DNA of 64,000 bases from Bacillota bacterium (GTDB taxonomy: Bacteria > Sysuimicrobiota > Sysuimicrobiia > Sysuimicrobiales > Segetimicrobiaceae), in the NCBI GenBank assembly GCA_021324295.1, contig JAJPJJ010000126.1:97670-161669 (forward strand), read 5' to 3'. This document shows positions 17,932 through 27,357 of the stretch, in pieces. A program made the position numbers and the translations under genes. Positions within the stretch are counted from its first letter, which is position 1; every line of letters begins with the position of its first letter. A model generated the notes under the pieces. The model was given only the letters and a program-made list of their open reading frames with translations, was not told where the DNA came from and did no database searches.

Positions 17932-20900
17932 TCACCGCGCCTCCCGGCGGCGGGCGCTCGTCCACGCCGCGGCGGCGCCGGCGGCCGCCAGCCCGGCGCC
18001 GATCGCCACAAGCCACGCCGCCGGGAGGCGCGCCGCGGGGGCGCCCGCCGGCGCCACGTAGCCTGCCTCGGGATACCCACCCCGTGGTCCGGCCGGCCCC
18101 TCGCGCATCGCCATCTGGATCACCTGCGCAAGGTGGAGGGCCCGCCGCTGCGTCGCCTGGGCGATCTGCTCCTGGCAGCTGAACCCGTTCGCGACGATCA
18201 GCGCATCCGGGGCCGCCCGCCGGACCGCGGGCAGCAGGCGCCGCTCCCCGCACCGCATCGACACATCGTAGTGCGACTTCTCGAAACCGAACCCGCCGGC
18301 CATCCCGCAGCACCCCGAGTCGAGCACCTCGACGTCGAGCCCCATCGCGCCGAGCACCTGCCTGTCGCTGTCCATCTTCATCAGCGCCTGCTGGTGGCAG
18401 TGTCCGTGCACGATCGCCGTCCGGCGCAAGGCCGGCGGCCGGTAGCCCGGCATCCGCCGGGCGAGGAGTTCGCTCAGCAGGTACGTCTGCCGGCTCAGAC
18501 GCCTGGCGTCCTCGTCGAACGGAAAGAGGTTGACGAGCTCGTCCCGGAAGACCGCCACGCAACTGGGCTCCAGGCCGACGACGGGGGTCCCCTCGGCGAT
18601 CTCCGACCGCAGCGCCTCCATCGTCCGGGCGAGCAGCCCGCGGGCCAGCCCGAGCATCCCGTAGTCATAGAGCGGGCGGCCGCAGCACAGCGTCTGCCGC
18701 GGCACGATCACCCGGCAGCCGGCCGCCTCCAGCACCTCGACCGCGGCCTTCGCGACCTCGGGATGGAAGTAGTTGTTGAAGGTGTCCGGCCACAGGACCA
18801 CCGGGAGGCCGCCGTGATCGCGCGACGGGCGCCGGCGGAACCACTCGACGAAGGGCTCCGGCGCGAGCGCGGGGATGCGCCGCGCGGCCGCGATGCCCGC
18901 GAGCGCCTTGGCCGCGTCGGCGAGCCCCGGGGCCTGGGTGACGAAGTTCACGAGGGCCGGCACCCGGGCGGCCAGGGGCGCCCAGAACGGGATCAGGCCG
19001 AACGCGTACGCCGAGGCGGGCCGCAGGCGCCCCGCGTAGTAGTGGGCCAGGAACTCGGCCTTGTACGTGGCCATGTCGACGTGCACCGGGCACTCGCCCT
19101 TGCACCCCTTGCACGAGAGGCACAGGTCCAGGGCCTCCTTGACGTGCTCGTCCCGCCACCCGCCGGCCACCGGGGCGCCCTGGAGCATCTCGAACAGCAT
19201 GCGCGCACGCCCCCGTGTGGAGTGCATCTCCTCGCGCGTCGCCATGTAGCTCGGGCACATCGTGCCGCTGTCGGTCTTGCGGCAGTTGCCGACGCCGACG
19301 CAGCGGAGGGCGGCCCGGGCGAAGCTGCCCGCGTCCTCCGGGTAGGCGAAGTGGGTCATGGGCTGCGGGGGCCGGTAGCCCGTGCCGAGCCGGAGATTCT
19401 CGTCGATGCGGTACGGGTCCACGAGCTTGCCGGGGTTCATCTTGCCCCCGGGATCCCAGATTGCCTTGAACTCGCGGAACGCCTGGACGAGCTCCGGGCC
19501 GAACATCTTGGGCAGCAGCTCCGCGCGCGATTGCCCGTCGCCGTGTTCGCCGGACAGCGAGCCGCCGTGCCGGACGACCAGGTCGGCGGCGTCGTGCACG
19601 AACGCGCGGAACGCCGCGATACCATCGTGTGTGGCCAAGTCGAAGTCGATGCGCGTGTGGATGCACCCCTGACCAAAGTGCCCGTACAGCGCGCAGGCAT
19701 AGTGGTAGCGATCGAGCAGTCCGCGGAGGTCCCGCAGGTAGGCCCCCACCTTGTCGGGGGGGACGGCCGAGTCCTCCCACCCTTCCCACGTGTCCTTCGC
19801 GCCGGGCACGTGCGCCGTGGCGCCCAGTCCGGACTCCCGTACGAGCCAGACCGCGCGCTCCTCGTCGGGATCGTCGAAGAGCTTCATGCTCGGGGCGCCG
19901 GCCTGCCCCGTGAGCCGCTCCATCAGGCGCCGCGCGTGGCCGTCGGCCTCCTCGCGCGTATCGCCGCCGAACTCCACGAGAAGCCACCCGCCCCCGTCCG
20001 GCAGCAGCGTGATGTTCTCCGGGTGGATCCCGGTCTTCTTCATGTCCTCGACGAGCCGGTCGTCGAGGCCCTCCAGGCCGATCGGCTTGTGCTCCAGGAT
20101 CTCCGGCACGTGGTCCGCGGCGGTGTAGACGTCCGCGTACCCGAGCACCAGCAGCGAGCGCGCACGCGGCCAAGGGAGCAGGCGCAGCGTCGCCTCGAGG
20201 GTGATGGCGCAGGTGCCCTCCGAGCCGACGAGCGCCCGGGCGACGTGGAAGCCGTGTTCGGGCAGCAACTGGTCCAGGTTGTAGCCGGAGACCCGGCGCG
20301 GGATCCGGGGATAGCGGCGTCGGATCACGTCGGCGTACCGGTCCCGCAGGGCGCGGAGCCGGGCGTAGATCTCCCCGCGCCGGCCGCCCTCGCGAATGAT
20401 CCGCTGGAGCTCTTCCTCGCTGGTGGCGCCGACGCGCATCCGCGTGCCGTCGTACGTCAGGATCTCCAGCTCCTCGACGTTGTCGTCGGTCTTGCCGCCC
20501 ATCACCGAGTGCACGCCGCACGAGTTGTTGCCGATCATCCCGCCCAGCGTGCACTGGCGGTGGGTCGATGGGTCGGGGGCAAACGTGAGATGGTGCCGCC
20601 ACGCCTCGCGCCGGAGGTCGTCCAGGACCACGCCGGGCTGCACGCGCGCCCGCCGGCGGTCGGGGTCCAGCTCGAGGATACGGTGCAGGTACTTCGACAC
20701 GTCGAGCACAACGGCGACGTTGCAGCACTGTCCGGCGAGGCTGGTCCCCCCGCCGCGCGGCAGCACGGGCGCGCCGTGTCGCCGGCAGATCTCCACGGCC
20801 TGCGGGACGTCGTCGATGTCCCGCGGCACCACGACGCCGATCGGCACCTGGCGGTAGTTGGAGCCATCGGTCGCGTACAGCCCGCGGCTGCCGTCGTCGA

Positions 20901-21048
20901 AGCGCACCTCGCCGCGAATGCTCCGGCGCAGGTCGGTGGCCAGCGCTTCCGCCTGCGGGAAGACCGGGCCGACCGCCCGGCGCTCCTCCCCGGGCCGCCG
21001 CCGCGCCCGCTCGGCACGGATCCGGGCAACGCTCAGCATGTTCCTCAT
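17932..21048 (-). CDS. FAD-binding and Fe-S oxidoreductase (YdiJ/D-lactate or D-2-hydroxyacid dehydrogenase type)
   Basis: 1038 residues. The N-terminal FAD_binding_4 domain shows VLPRGGGTSLAGQCCNVAVV and GGMIGNNSCGVHSV, followed by an FAD-oxidase C domain. Ferredoxin-like Cys sets (CLSCKGCKGECPV) follow, and then two CCG domains (TLCCGRPLYDYG, SGCCGMAGGFGFEKS). YdiJ-like single-chain enzymes oxidise D-2-hydroxyacids and pass electrons to quinone. Unusually, the last 40 residues add a hydrophobic helix (AWLVAIGAGLAAAGAAAAW) and a basic tail, which would anchor it to the membrane. The gene is convergent with PoxB, 15 nt apart. Confidence 0.9.
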   Translation of the reverse strand: MRNMLSVARIRAERARRRPGEERRAVGPVFPQAEALATDLRRSIRGEVRFDDGSRGLYATDGSNYRQVPIGVVVPRDIDDVPQAVEICRRHGAPVLPRGGGTSLAGQCCNVAVVLDVSKYLHRILELDPDRRRARVQPGVVLDDLRREAWRHHLTFAPDPSTHRQCTLGGMIGNNSCGVHSVMGGKTDDNVEELEILTYDGTRMRVGATSEEELQRIIREGGRRGEIYARLRALRDRYADVIRRRYPRIPRRVSGYNLDQLLPEHGFHVARALVGSEGTCAITLEATLRLLPWPRARSLLVLGYADVYTAADHVPEILEHKPIGLEGLDDRLVEDMKKTGIHPENITLLPDGGGWLLVEFGGDTREEADGHARRLMERLTGQAGAPSMKLFDDPDEERAVWLVRESGLGATAHVPGAKDTWEGWEDSAVPPDKVGAYLRDLRGLLDRYHYACALYGHFGQGCIHTRIDFDLATHDGIAAFRAFVHDAADLVVRHGGSLSGEHGDGQSRAELLPKMFGPELVQAFREFKAIWDPGGKMNPGKLVDPYRIDENLRLGTGYRPPQPMTHFAYPEDAGSFARAALRCVGVGNCRKTDSGTMCPSYMATREEMHSTRGRARMLFEMLQGAPVAGGWRDEHVKEALDLCLSCKGCKGECPVHVDMATYKAEFLAHYYAGRLRPASAYAFGLIPFWAPLAARVPALVNFVTQAPGLADAAKALAGIAAARRIPALAPEPFVEWFRRRPSRDHGGLPVVLWPDTFNNYFHPEVAKAAVEVLEAAGCRVIVPRQTLCCGRPLYDYGMLGLARGLLARTMEALRSEIAEGTPVVGLEPSCVAVFRDELVNLFPFDEDARRLSRQTYLLSELLARRMPGYRPPALRRTAIVHGHCHQQALMKMDSDRQVLGAMGLDVEVLDSGCCGMAGGFGFEKSHYDVSMRCGERRLLPAVRRAAPDALIVANGFSCQEQIAQATQRRALHLAQVIQMAMREGPAGPRGGYPEAGYVAPAGAPAARLPAAWLVAIGAGLAAAGAAAAWTSARRREAR

Positions 21049-21170
21049 CGCTCAGCCGTCCTTTCGCCAGCGCTTGCGGTAGGGATCACGCGCCGCTCTC
21101 GAGGCCGGTGCGGTGGGGCCCGCCTCGGCAGCGCTGGGGCGGCCCGCGGCGTCCCGCATCGGTTGTCGGC

Positions 21171-22304
21171 TCAACCCGGCGGCGTGTGCTCCGCCGCGTA
21201 CACCGCGTAGGGGGCCGCGTCCGCCCGGCGCAGCTCCACCCCCGTCCCGGGCCGCGACCTGTCGGGGGAGAGCGCGCCGCGGACCGGCGTGAGGGCACCG
21301 TCCAAGAGCGTCCGTTCGATGCGCGCGTGATCGTGGAAGTACTCGACGTGGCGGACGCACGAGAGGGCGCAGCACGGGTGGGCGTGCAGCGACGGGGCGG
21401 TGTGCGCCGACAGCGGCACGCCGAAGGCCTCGCAGAGCGCGCCGGCGCGGAGGAACCCGGTGATCCCGCCGCACCGCGTTGCGTCCGCCTGCAGGACGTC
21501 GACGGCCCCGGCGTCCAGCATCCGCCGGAAGTAGGGCAGATCGTACCCGTACTCCCCGGCCGCGATGTCCATCCCGGCCGGCGCGCGGTCACGGAGCAAC
21601 CGGAGCCCCTCCAGATCGTCCGAGGAGACCGGCTCCTCGAACCAGCTCACGCCGTACGCCGCGAGCGCCTCGGCCTGCGCCAGCGCCCGCTTCCGGCTGT
21701 ATGCGCCGTTGGCATCGACGAACAGCTCGGCGTCCGGGCCGATCGCTTCGCGGGCGATGCGCACGCGCTCACGGTCGGCCGCCGGATCCCGGCCGATCTT
21801 CATCTTCACGCGGGGGATCCCGGCCTGCCGCCACCCGCTGAGTTGCCGCGCGAGCTGCGCGGGCGAGTACGAGGTGAAGCCGCCGCTGCCGTAGACCGGG
21901 ACGGCCGCACGGGCCTCCCCGAGCAGCGCAAGTAGCGGCAGGCCCAGGAGCCGCGCCTTGAGGTCCCACAGCGCGGCGTCGACCGCGGCGACCGCCATCG
22001 AGGCGACGCCGGGGCGCCCGAGGTTCCGGATCGAGCGGACCATCGCCGCCCACAGGCCCGGCGTCGCCATCGCGTCCTGCCCCAAGACGATCCCCGCGAG
22101 CCGGTCGCTGATGAGCCGCGCCGTAGCCACGTCCGCGTACGTGTAGCCGAAGCCGCGCATCCCCGCGGCCGCCGGCTCGACCGTTACGATCGTCGTCGCA
22201 CCCCACTCGAGGGTGCCGTCGGACTCGGGCGCGTCGGTCGGGATGGTGTACGCGGACACGACCACCCGCTCAACGGCGGCCTCGGCGCGCGTGGCACGGA
22301 GCAC
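21171..22304 (-). CDS. Enolase-superfamily enzyme (mandelate racemase/muconate lactonizing type)
   Basis: 377 residues from a GTG with GGAGG 8 nt upstream; the ORF-track start at 22682 is a shadow extension. Landmarks of the barrel are KMKIGRDPAADRERV (Lys-x-Lys acid/base), DANGAYS (metal Asp), WFEEPVSSDD (metal Glu), AGEYGYD (metal Glu) and SAHTAPSLHAH with a candidate catalytic His. The Lys-x-Lys plus His pattern suggests mandelate racemase-like sugar-acid dehydratase or racemase chemistry. The substrate cannot be told. It lies about 120 nt upstream of the YdiJ-like gene on the same strand, so sugar-acid and hydroxy-acid oxidation may be linked. Confidence 0.87.
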   Translation of the reverse strand: MLRATRAEAAVERVVVSAYTIPTDAPESDGTLEWGATTIVTVEPAAAGMRGFGYTYADVATARLISDRLAGIVLGQDAMATPGLWAAMVRSIRNLGRPGVASMAVAAVDAALWDLKARLLGLPLLALLGEARAAVPVYGSGGFTSYSPAQLARQLSGWRQAGIPRVKMKIGRDPAADRERVRIAREAIGPDAELFVDANGAYSRKRALAQAEALAAYGVSWFEEPVSSDDLEGLRLLRDRAPAGMDIAAGEYGYDLPYFRRMLDAGAVDVLQADATRCGGITGFLRAGALCEAFGVPLSAHTAPSLHAHPCCALSCVRHVEYFHDHARIERTLLDGALTPVRGALSPDRSRPGTGVELRRADAAPYAVYAAEHTPPG

Positions 22305-22413
22305 GGCCCTGTCCTCCGAGGCGACCACACCCGCCCGCGCGCACGGCGCCGCGGCGCGGCGGGCGCGGTGCTGCTCTATCCTTGATGTGCCCGGCGGCAG
22401 AGGACTCGAAACG

Positions 22414-22689
22414 TCAGGTGCGGGCCCGCTCGATGCCGAGCACGAGGTGCGCCTTGCGCCGCAGCACCTCGGGGAGGAGCTCCCACGCCGCCCGCATCCG
22501 GGCGAGCTGCAGGGAGACGGCCGGTCTCGCTTGGCGTGACAGTCCGACCTCGACCCCGCGGGCCACGCGGTCCGGACGATCGAGGACGGGGACGAACGGC
22601 AGGCCGAGATCTGCCTCGCGCCGGTCGGCCCGCCGGAGCGCCAGATAGGCGGCCTGCAGCTCCGCCAGCGCCGGTCCGGCATCGTGCAT
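22414..22689 (-). CDS. Small hypothetical protein
   Basis: 91 residues from MHDAGPALAELQAAYLALRR. GGAGAG sits 7 nt before this ATG and 4 nt before an adjacent in-frame ATG. The protein is predicted mostly helical, and FVPVLDRPDRVARGVEVGL breaks the helices. I recognise no family. It lies about 110 nt upstream of the enolase-superfamily gene on the same strand and could be in its operon. Codon positions look coding (strong GC at third positions), but without homologues the call is tentative. Confidence 0.5.
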   Translation of the reverse strand: MHDAGPALAELQAAYLALRRADRREADLGLPFVPVLDRPDRVARGVEVGLSRQARPAVSLQLARMRAAWELLPEVLRRKAHLVLGIERART

Positions 22690-22925
22690 CATCGCTCTCT
22701 CCGTGGACGCGCGTCGGAGGGTCGGCATCGTCCCTCACACCCGATGAGACGTGACGGGAAGTCGAGCAATCCGACCCTGAGCATTGCCGCCGCGGCGGTC
22801 GGGTCCCTTCCCTCGAACGGCGAATGGCCCTCCGCCGAAGGGACGAAGCGCCTCTCGGGCGGAGAACGAAAGCGCGTTCGCGCGGACGTTTACCGGCCCG
22901 GGGGCTGGGCATCCTTCTCTATGGC

Positions 22926-23903
22926 ATGCGTGTCTCGGTCGTCGTCCCCACCCACGGCCGTCCCCGGCGCCTCGCGCGATGCCTGGCCGCGCTCGGCGCG
23001 CAGGCGTTCGACCGGTCTGCGTACGAGGTGATCGTCGTCGACGACGGCGGCGATCCGGCGACGCGGGACGCCGTCGCCGCATGGATCCGGACGCACGGAG
23101 TGGGCCGCGGCGGGCCGGCCGTGCGTTATCTCCGGCTGTGTCCGGCCCGCGGCCCGGCCGCCGCCCGCAACGCGGGATGGCGGGCCGCCCGCGGGGAGAT
23201 CATCGCGTTTACCGACGACGACTGCGTCCCGACCCGGACATGGCTCCGCTGGGGCGTCGCCGCGATCGAGCGCGGCGCGGCGGGCGCGTCCGGTCGGATC
23301 ATCGTGCCGCTGCGCGCGGCGCCCACCGATTACGAGAAGGACGCGGCCCGGCTGAGCGGCGCGGAGTTCGCCACGGCGAGCTGCTTCTACCGGCGCACCG
23401 CGCTCGAGTCGGCGGGCGGGTTCGACGAGCGGTTCACCATCGCGTGGCGGGAGGACTGCGACCTCTTCCTGACGCTCCTGGAACGGGGATGGCCGCTCGC
23501 GTGGGCGCGCGATGCCGCGGTGCTCCACCCCGTGGGGCCGGGGCCGTGGGGCATCGGAGTCCGGATGCAGCGCAAGGCCTTCTTCAATGCGCTGCTCTAC
23601 AAGAAACACCCGGCCCTGTATCGCGACCGCGTCCAGCGCACGCCGCCGTGGCTCTACTATGCGATCACCGGGTGCCTCGGGGCGTGCGCCGGTGCGGGGG
23701 CCCTGCGCCGGGGACGGGACGCCCTCGTCGCCGCGGCCGCCTGGACCGTCCTCACGGGCCTGTTCTGCGCGCGACGGCTCAACGGGACATCGCGCGCCTG
23801 CGGGCATATCGCCGAGATGATCGTGACGTCGGCCGCGATTCCTCCCCTGGCCGTGTTCTGGCGGCTCGCCGGCGCCGTGCGGTACCGGGTGCTCTTCCTC
23901 TGA
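22926..23903 (+). CDS. Glycosyltransferase family 2
   Basis: 325 residues starting MRVSVVVPTHGRPRRLARCL. The GT-A fold is clear: VIVVDDGGDPATRDAV and the metal-binding DxD-like FTDDDCVPTRTWL, then FDERFTIAWREDCDLFLTLL with the ED acceptor-site motif. The C-terminal third has hydrophobic stretches that may lie on the membrane. The start lacks a strong ribosome site, but upstream codons in the track are not family-like. It transfers a sugar from a nucleotide donor during surface glycan assembly. The next gene, a heptosyltransferase-like GT9, begins 5 nt later. Confidence 0.88.
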   Translation: MRVSVVVPTHGRPRRLARCLAALGAQAFDRSAYEVIVVDDGGDPATRDAVAAWIRTHGVGRGGPAVRYLRLCPARGPAAARNAGWRAARGEIIAFTDDDCVPTRTWLRWGVAAIERGAAGASGRIIVPLRAAPTDYEKDAARLSGAEFATASCFYRRTALESAGGFDERFTIAWREDCDLFLTLLERGWPLAWARDAAVLHPVGPGPWGIGVRMQRKAFFNALLYKKHPALYRDRVQRTPPWLYYAITGCLGACAGAGALRRGRDALVAAAAWTVLTGLFCARRLNGTSRACGHIAEMIVTSAAIPPLAVFWRLAGAVRYRVLFL

Positions 23904-23908
23904 GCGCG

Positions 23909-24964
23909 ATGGGCGCCTGCGAGCCGGCCGACCGGCTGGGACGCCCGGCCCCGGCACGTGTAGCGATCCTCCGAGCGCTCGGGCTGGGCGACCTCCTGTG
24001 CGCGGTGCCGGCGTGGCGCGCGCTGCGCGCAGCCCTGCCCGGCGCGCACGTCACGCTGCTCGGCCTCCCCTGGGCGCGAGCGTTCGCTGCCCGCTACCGC
24101 CGGTACATCGACGGCGTGCTGGAGTTCCCCGGGTACCCGGGCCTGCCCGAGCGGGCGCCGGCGCTCGAGGAAATCCCCGGGTTCGTACGGGAGGCACAGC
24201 GGCGCCGCTTCGACCTGCTGCTGCAGATGCACGGCGACGGGCGCATTACCAATCCCCTGGCGGCGACGCTGGGCGCGCGGCGGATCGCCGGCTTCTATCG
24301 CCCCGGTGACTACTGCCCCGACCCGGCCCGCTTCCTTCCCTATCCGTCGGGGGGGCACGAGATCCATCGCCACCTGCACCTCATGGCGTTCCTCGGGATC
24401 CCACCGCGCGGCGATGGCCTGGAGTTCCCGCTCGGGGAAGCGGACGCGCGCGCGCTCCGCCGGACGCCCGGGGTCGCGGGCCTCGCCGCAGACGCGTATG
24501 TGTGCGTCCACCCCGGAGGCCGCAGCGCCCGCCGCTGGCCTCCGGACGGGTTCGCGGCCGTGGCCGACGCCCTGGCCGCCAGAGGCCTGCGGATCGTCCT
24601 GACCGGCGTCGCCGGAGAGCGGGATGCGACGCGCGCCGTCGCGCGGGCGATGCGGGCCAGGCCTGTCGACCTGGCCGGCAAGACGACGCTCGGCGCGCTC
24701 GGGGCGCTGCTGGCGCGCTGCCGGCTGCTCGTGTGCAACGACACCGGCGTCTCGCACCTCGCGGCGGCCCTCCGCGTCCCCAGCGTGGTCGTCGTTACCT
24801 CGTCGGACCCCGAGCGCTGGGCGCCGCTGGACCGCGTCCGCCACCGTCTCGCCGGCGGGCCTGCGGGGCCCGCCACGCCGGCGCACGTTCTGGCGCACGC
24901 CGACGACCTGTTGCGCACGGGATCGGCGCGCGGCCCGGGCGCGGCCGGGCCGCCGGCAGCATGA
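23909..24964 (+). CDS. Glycosyltransferase family 9 (heptosyltransferase-like)
   Basis: 351 residues from the ATG 5 nt after the GT2 stop; the longer ORF in the track is a shadow extension. It has the GT9 start pattern VAILRALGLGDLLCAVPAW, the nucleotide-site segment VCVHPGGRSARRWPP, and the C-terminal LVCNDTGVSHLAAALRVPSV. GT9 enzymes use ADP-heptose to extend lipopolysaccharide core or related glycans. Together with HldE and GmhA further on in the window this supports heptose use. The gene is convergent with the next glycan operon, 34 nt away. Confidence 0.9.
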   Translation: MGACEPADRLGRPAPARVAILRALGLGDLLCAVPAWRALRAALPGAHVTLLGLPWARAFAARYRRYIDGVLEFPGYPGLPERAPALEEIPGFVREAQRRRFDLLLQMHGDGRITNPLAATLGARRIAGFYRPGDYCPDPARFLPYPSGGHEIHRHLHLMAFLGIPPRGDGLEFPLGEADARALRRTPGVAGLAADAYVCVHPGGRSARRWPPDGFAAVADALAARGLRIVLTGVAGERDATRAVARAMRARPVDLAGKTTLGALGALLARCRLLVCNDTGVSHLAAALRVPSVVVVTSSDPERWAPLDRVRHRLAGGPAGPATPAHVLAHADDLLRTGSARGPGAAGPPAA

Positions 24965-24998
24965 CGCACCTCGCGGAGGGTCCCCCGGGACCGGCCGC

Positions 24999-25871
24999 TC
25001 ACGCGCCGATCAACCGGAGCCCCCGCTCGACGTCTGGCGGCACGACCCGGCGGCGCCTCAGGACCCACGGCAGCCCGCACAGCGCCTCGATGAGCGCGGG
25101 CAGGAGCGACGCGTCGCAGCAGGCGTCGCGGACTATGCGCAGGCTCTCCCGTAGAGCGCACGGGGCGGGCCGGCGCAGCCAGGCGAACCACAACGCGTTG
25201 CGGGCGCACACCCGCGCCCGGAGCCGTGCGTCCCTCAGCCGCGACGGGTGGTGGTAGACGACGATCTCCGGCACGTACGCGAGCGCCCATCCGGCCGCCG
25301 CGAGGTCGACCGCGAGCAGCATCTCCTCCCCGCCGAGGAAGAAACGCGGCTCGAACCCGCCGGCCGCCAGGAACGCCGACCGCCGCACCACCGATGCGCC
25401 GGCCATGAACCCGAGGATCGGGATCCCGGGCACCGCGGCGGACCGCGGCAGCGGGCTGGCCGCCATCCGGACGCACGTCGCATCGAGGGACTCTTCCGGT
25501 CCCACGAGGATGCGCGCCACCACGACGGCGAGACGCGGGTGCGCGTCCAGCAGGTCCGCCGCGCGCGACATCGCCCCCGGCGCCCACCACGTATCGTCGT
25601 CGCACAGCGCCACGTAGGGCGTGCGCGCCCGCTCGACGCCGGCGTTGCGGCCGGACGCGCCCACGTTCGTCGGGAGGGTCACGACCTCGATCTCGGGGAC
25701 GCACGCGGCCAGATGCTCCGCGGTCCCGTCCGTGGAGCCGCTGTCGATCACGATCACAGACGCCGGCCGCGAGAGGCGGAGCACCCGCTCGGCGGTCTGG
25801 GCCACGCCGGCAGCCCGATTGTGCGTCAGGATCACGGCGGTGACGCGGGGATCGGACGGGGCGGGCGTCAC
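24999..25871 (-). CDS. Glycosyltransferase family 2 (rhamnosyl-type)
   Basis: 290 residues from a GTG that overlaps the stop of the PIG-L gene as GTGA. The GT2 core reads VTAVILTHNRAAGVAQTAER, VIVIDSGSTDGTAEHL, VALCDDDTWW (metal site) and FLGGEEMLLAVDLAAAGW. The donor sugar cannot be assigned. Last gene of a three-gene unit (methyltransferase, PIG-L deacetylase, GT2) with 4-nt overlaps throughout, so the three products probably act on one glycan or lipid-linked sugar. Confidence 0.88.
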   Translation of the reverse strand: MTPAPSDPRVTAVILTHNRAAGVAQTAERVLRLSRPASVIVIDSGSTDGTAEHLAACVPEIEVVTLPTNVGASGRNAGVERARTPYVALCDDDTWWAPGAMSRAADLLDAHPRLAVVVARILVGPEESLDATCVRMAASPLPRSAAVPGIPILGFMAGASVVRRSAFLAAGGFEPRFFLGGEEMLLAVDLAAAGWALAYVPEIVVYHHPSRLRDARLRARVCARNALWFAWLRRPAPCALRESLRIVRDACCDASLLPALIEALCGLPWVLRRRRVVPPDVERGLRLIGA

Positions 25872-26620
25872 GGGGCGAGCTTCCAATACGTCTCCGCCGC
25901 GAACGCATCCTCGATGCCCGGCCGCCCCGGCGTCCGGAGCGCCCGAAGCTGGGATCGGTAGCACAGGACGGCGCGCCGCTTCGGACCCCGCCCGCGGCCC
26001 GAGGTGATGCGGATGGAGACCGCGCGCACCCCGGCGCGCGCGAGCGCATCGATGCGCGCGTCGACCAGGCCGGCGAGGCCCCGGTAGAGCGCATCGCCGT
26101 AGAGGAACCACGCGGGGCCGCCTTCGCCGACGGCGGGGCACGCGGGCCCGCCTCCGGCGCCCGCCTCCACGCGCGGCCGGCGGGACAGGCGCCGCCAGGC
26201 CGCGAGCCCCGCCTCGTGGGTGAGCGCGTGGTCGCTGTGGAAGAGCCCGAGCGGGACGAACACCGCGGTCGGCCGGGCCGCCCGCACGGCCCCCTCGAGG
26301 GCCGCCGACAGCCGACCCGGGTCCGGCGGCCGCCCGTACTGGCTGTCGCAGAAGTCGAGCCACACCGGGGTGGCCCCCAGGATCCGCAGCGCCTCCCGGT
26401 CCTCCTCGCGGCGCGCGCCGACGACGTCGTCTCCCGCGCGGAAGCCGGCCGCGGCATCCCACTCCGTGAGGCCAACCGCGGCGGGCGGGCGGCCCGCGAG
26501 CGTGGTGATCACGACGGCGCCGGGGTGCTCGGCAAGCAGCTCCCCGCAGGAGAACACGCCATCGTCGAGGTGGGGCGAGACGACCACCACGCGTCTCGGC
26601 GCCGCCTCCGCCGCGCTCAT
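25868..26620 (-). CDS. PIG-L family deacetylase
   Basis: 250 residues. The zinc-site motif is VVVSPHLDDGVFSCGELL, where the usual final Ala or Glu is Gly. The third ligand is expected in LGLFHSDHALTHEAG. Family members remove N-acetyl groups from GlcNAc-containing lipids or glycosides. The start overlaps the methyltransferase stop as ATGA, and its end overlaps the GT2 start. The acidic catalytic Asp pair is intact, so the Gly change is more likely natural variation than loss of activity. Confidence 0.85.
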   Translation of the reverse strand: MSAAEAAPRRVVVVSPHLDDGVFSCGELLAEHPGAVVITTLAGRPPAAVGLTEWDAAAGFRAGDDVVGARREEDREALRILGATPVWLDFCDSQYGRPPDPGRLSAALEGAVRAARPTAVFVPLGLFHSDHALTHEAGLAAWRRLSRRPRVEAGAGGGPACPAVGEGGPAWFLYGDALYRGLAGLVDARIDALARAGVRAVSIRITSGRGRGPKRRAVLCYRSQLRALRTPGRPGIEDAFAAETYWKLAP

Positions 26621-27168
26621 TTCACGGCCTCCACGAACAGGCTCTCGCGCTCGCGATTGTCGAGCTCGACGATCTCGGGATACGGGCTCCGGGTCTCCCG
26701 GTGGCCGCATCGCGCGACGTCCCGGAAGCCCGCGCGGCGCAGCATCTCCTCGATGCAGTCGTAGGTGAAGGGCGTCCGGGTCGATCCGTACCAGGTGATC
26801 TGCGCAACGAGCTTGCCGCCGAGGGTCCGGGCGTCGGCATCCGGGATATAGAAGTACGCGCGATCCCCGCGCACGTACGCCCGGATCGCGCGGTCGAGGT
26901 CGGGCAGGACCAGGCGCAGCACGCCGCCCGGCTTGAGCACACGCCGCAGCTCGCGCAGCACAGGCACCACATCCAGGTAGGGGATATCCTGCAGCGCATG
27001 GACGCCGACGGCGTAGTCGATGCTCTCGTCCGGGAGCGGCAGGCCGTCGCGGATGTCGCACCGCAGGTCGATGCCCGGGGCCTCGATGCGATCGGAGTTG
27101 ATCCACCCGGGGGCGGGCCGCGGCCCACACCCCCAGTTCAGGCGCGTGACCGGGGTACCCATCGGCAT
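26617..27168 (-). CDS. SAM-dependent methyltransferase (short, type 11-like)
   Basis: 183 residues, MPMGTPVTRLNWGCGPRPAP at the start. Motif I is LNWGCGPRPAPGWINSD, then IDLRCDIRDGLPLPD, a post-motif acidic stretch ESIDYAVGVHALQDI and LRRVLKPGGVLRLVLPDLD. It belongs to the short WGCG group often found among glycan clusters. There are two candidate ATGs 6 nt apart with no strong ribosome site, and I kept the first. It is the first gene of the methyltransferase, PIG-L, GT2 unit and is divergent from the two-part membrane protein. Confidence 0.85.
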   Translation of the reverse strand: MPMGTPVTRLNWGCGPRPAPGWINSDRIEAPGIDLRCDIRDGLPLPDESIDYAVGVHALQDIPYLDVVPVLRELRRVLKPGGVLRLVLPDLDRAIRAYVRGDRAYFYIPDADARTLGGKLVAQITWYGSTRTPFTYDCIEEMLRRAGFRDVARCGHRETRSPYPEIVELDNRERESLFVEAVK

Positions 27169-27357
27169 CCGAGCGGGCGGAGCGCGCGTCGCAGCGCGGC
27201 GCCCGTCCACATAGCGATATACCCACGAGGCGTGCTCACACACACCGGTGCCCTCGCGGGCCGGTGCGCCGGGGGCCGCCGCCGCGCGGGCCCGGCGGCG
27301 ACGCCGTTTCGGGCCACGGGCCCGCGGGTACATACGCGCCGGGAGACACAGACAGCC

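Noticed and set aside
21052-21159. 35-residue ORF ending RDPYRKRWRKDG just before the YdiJ-like gene
   Set aside because: Coding look at its end, but no ribosome site and Ala/Gly-rich start; the DNA also supplies the YdiJ ribosome site. Not enough support.
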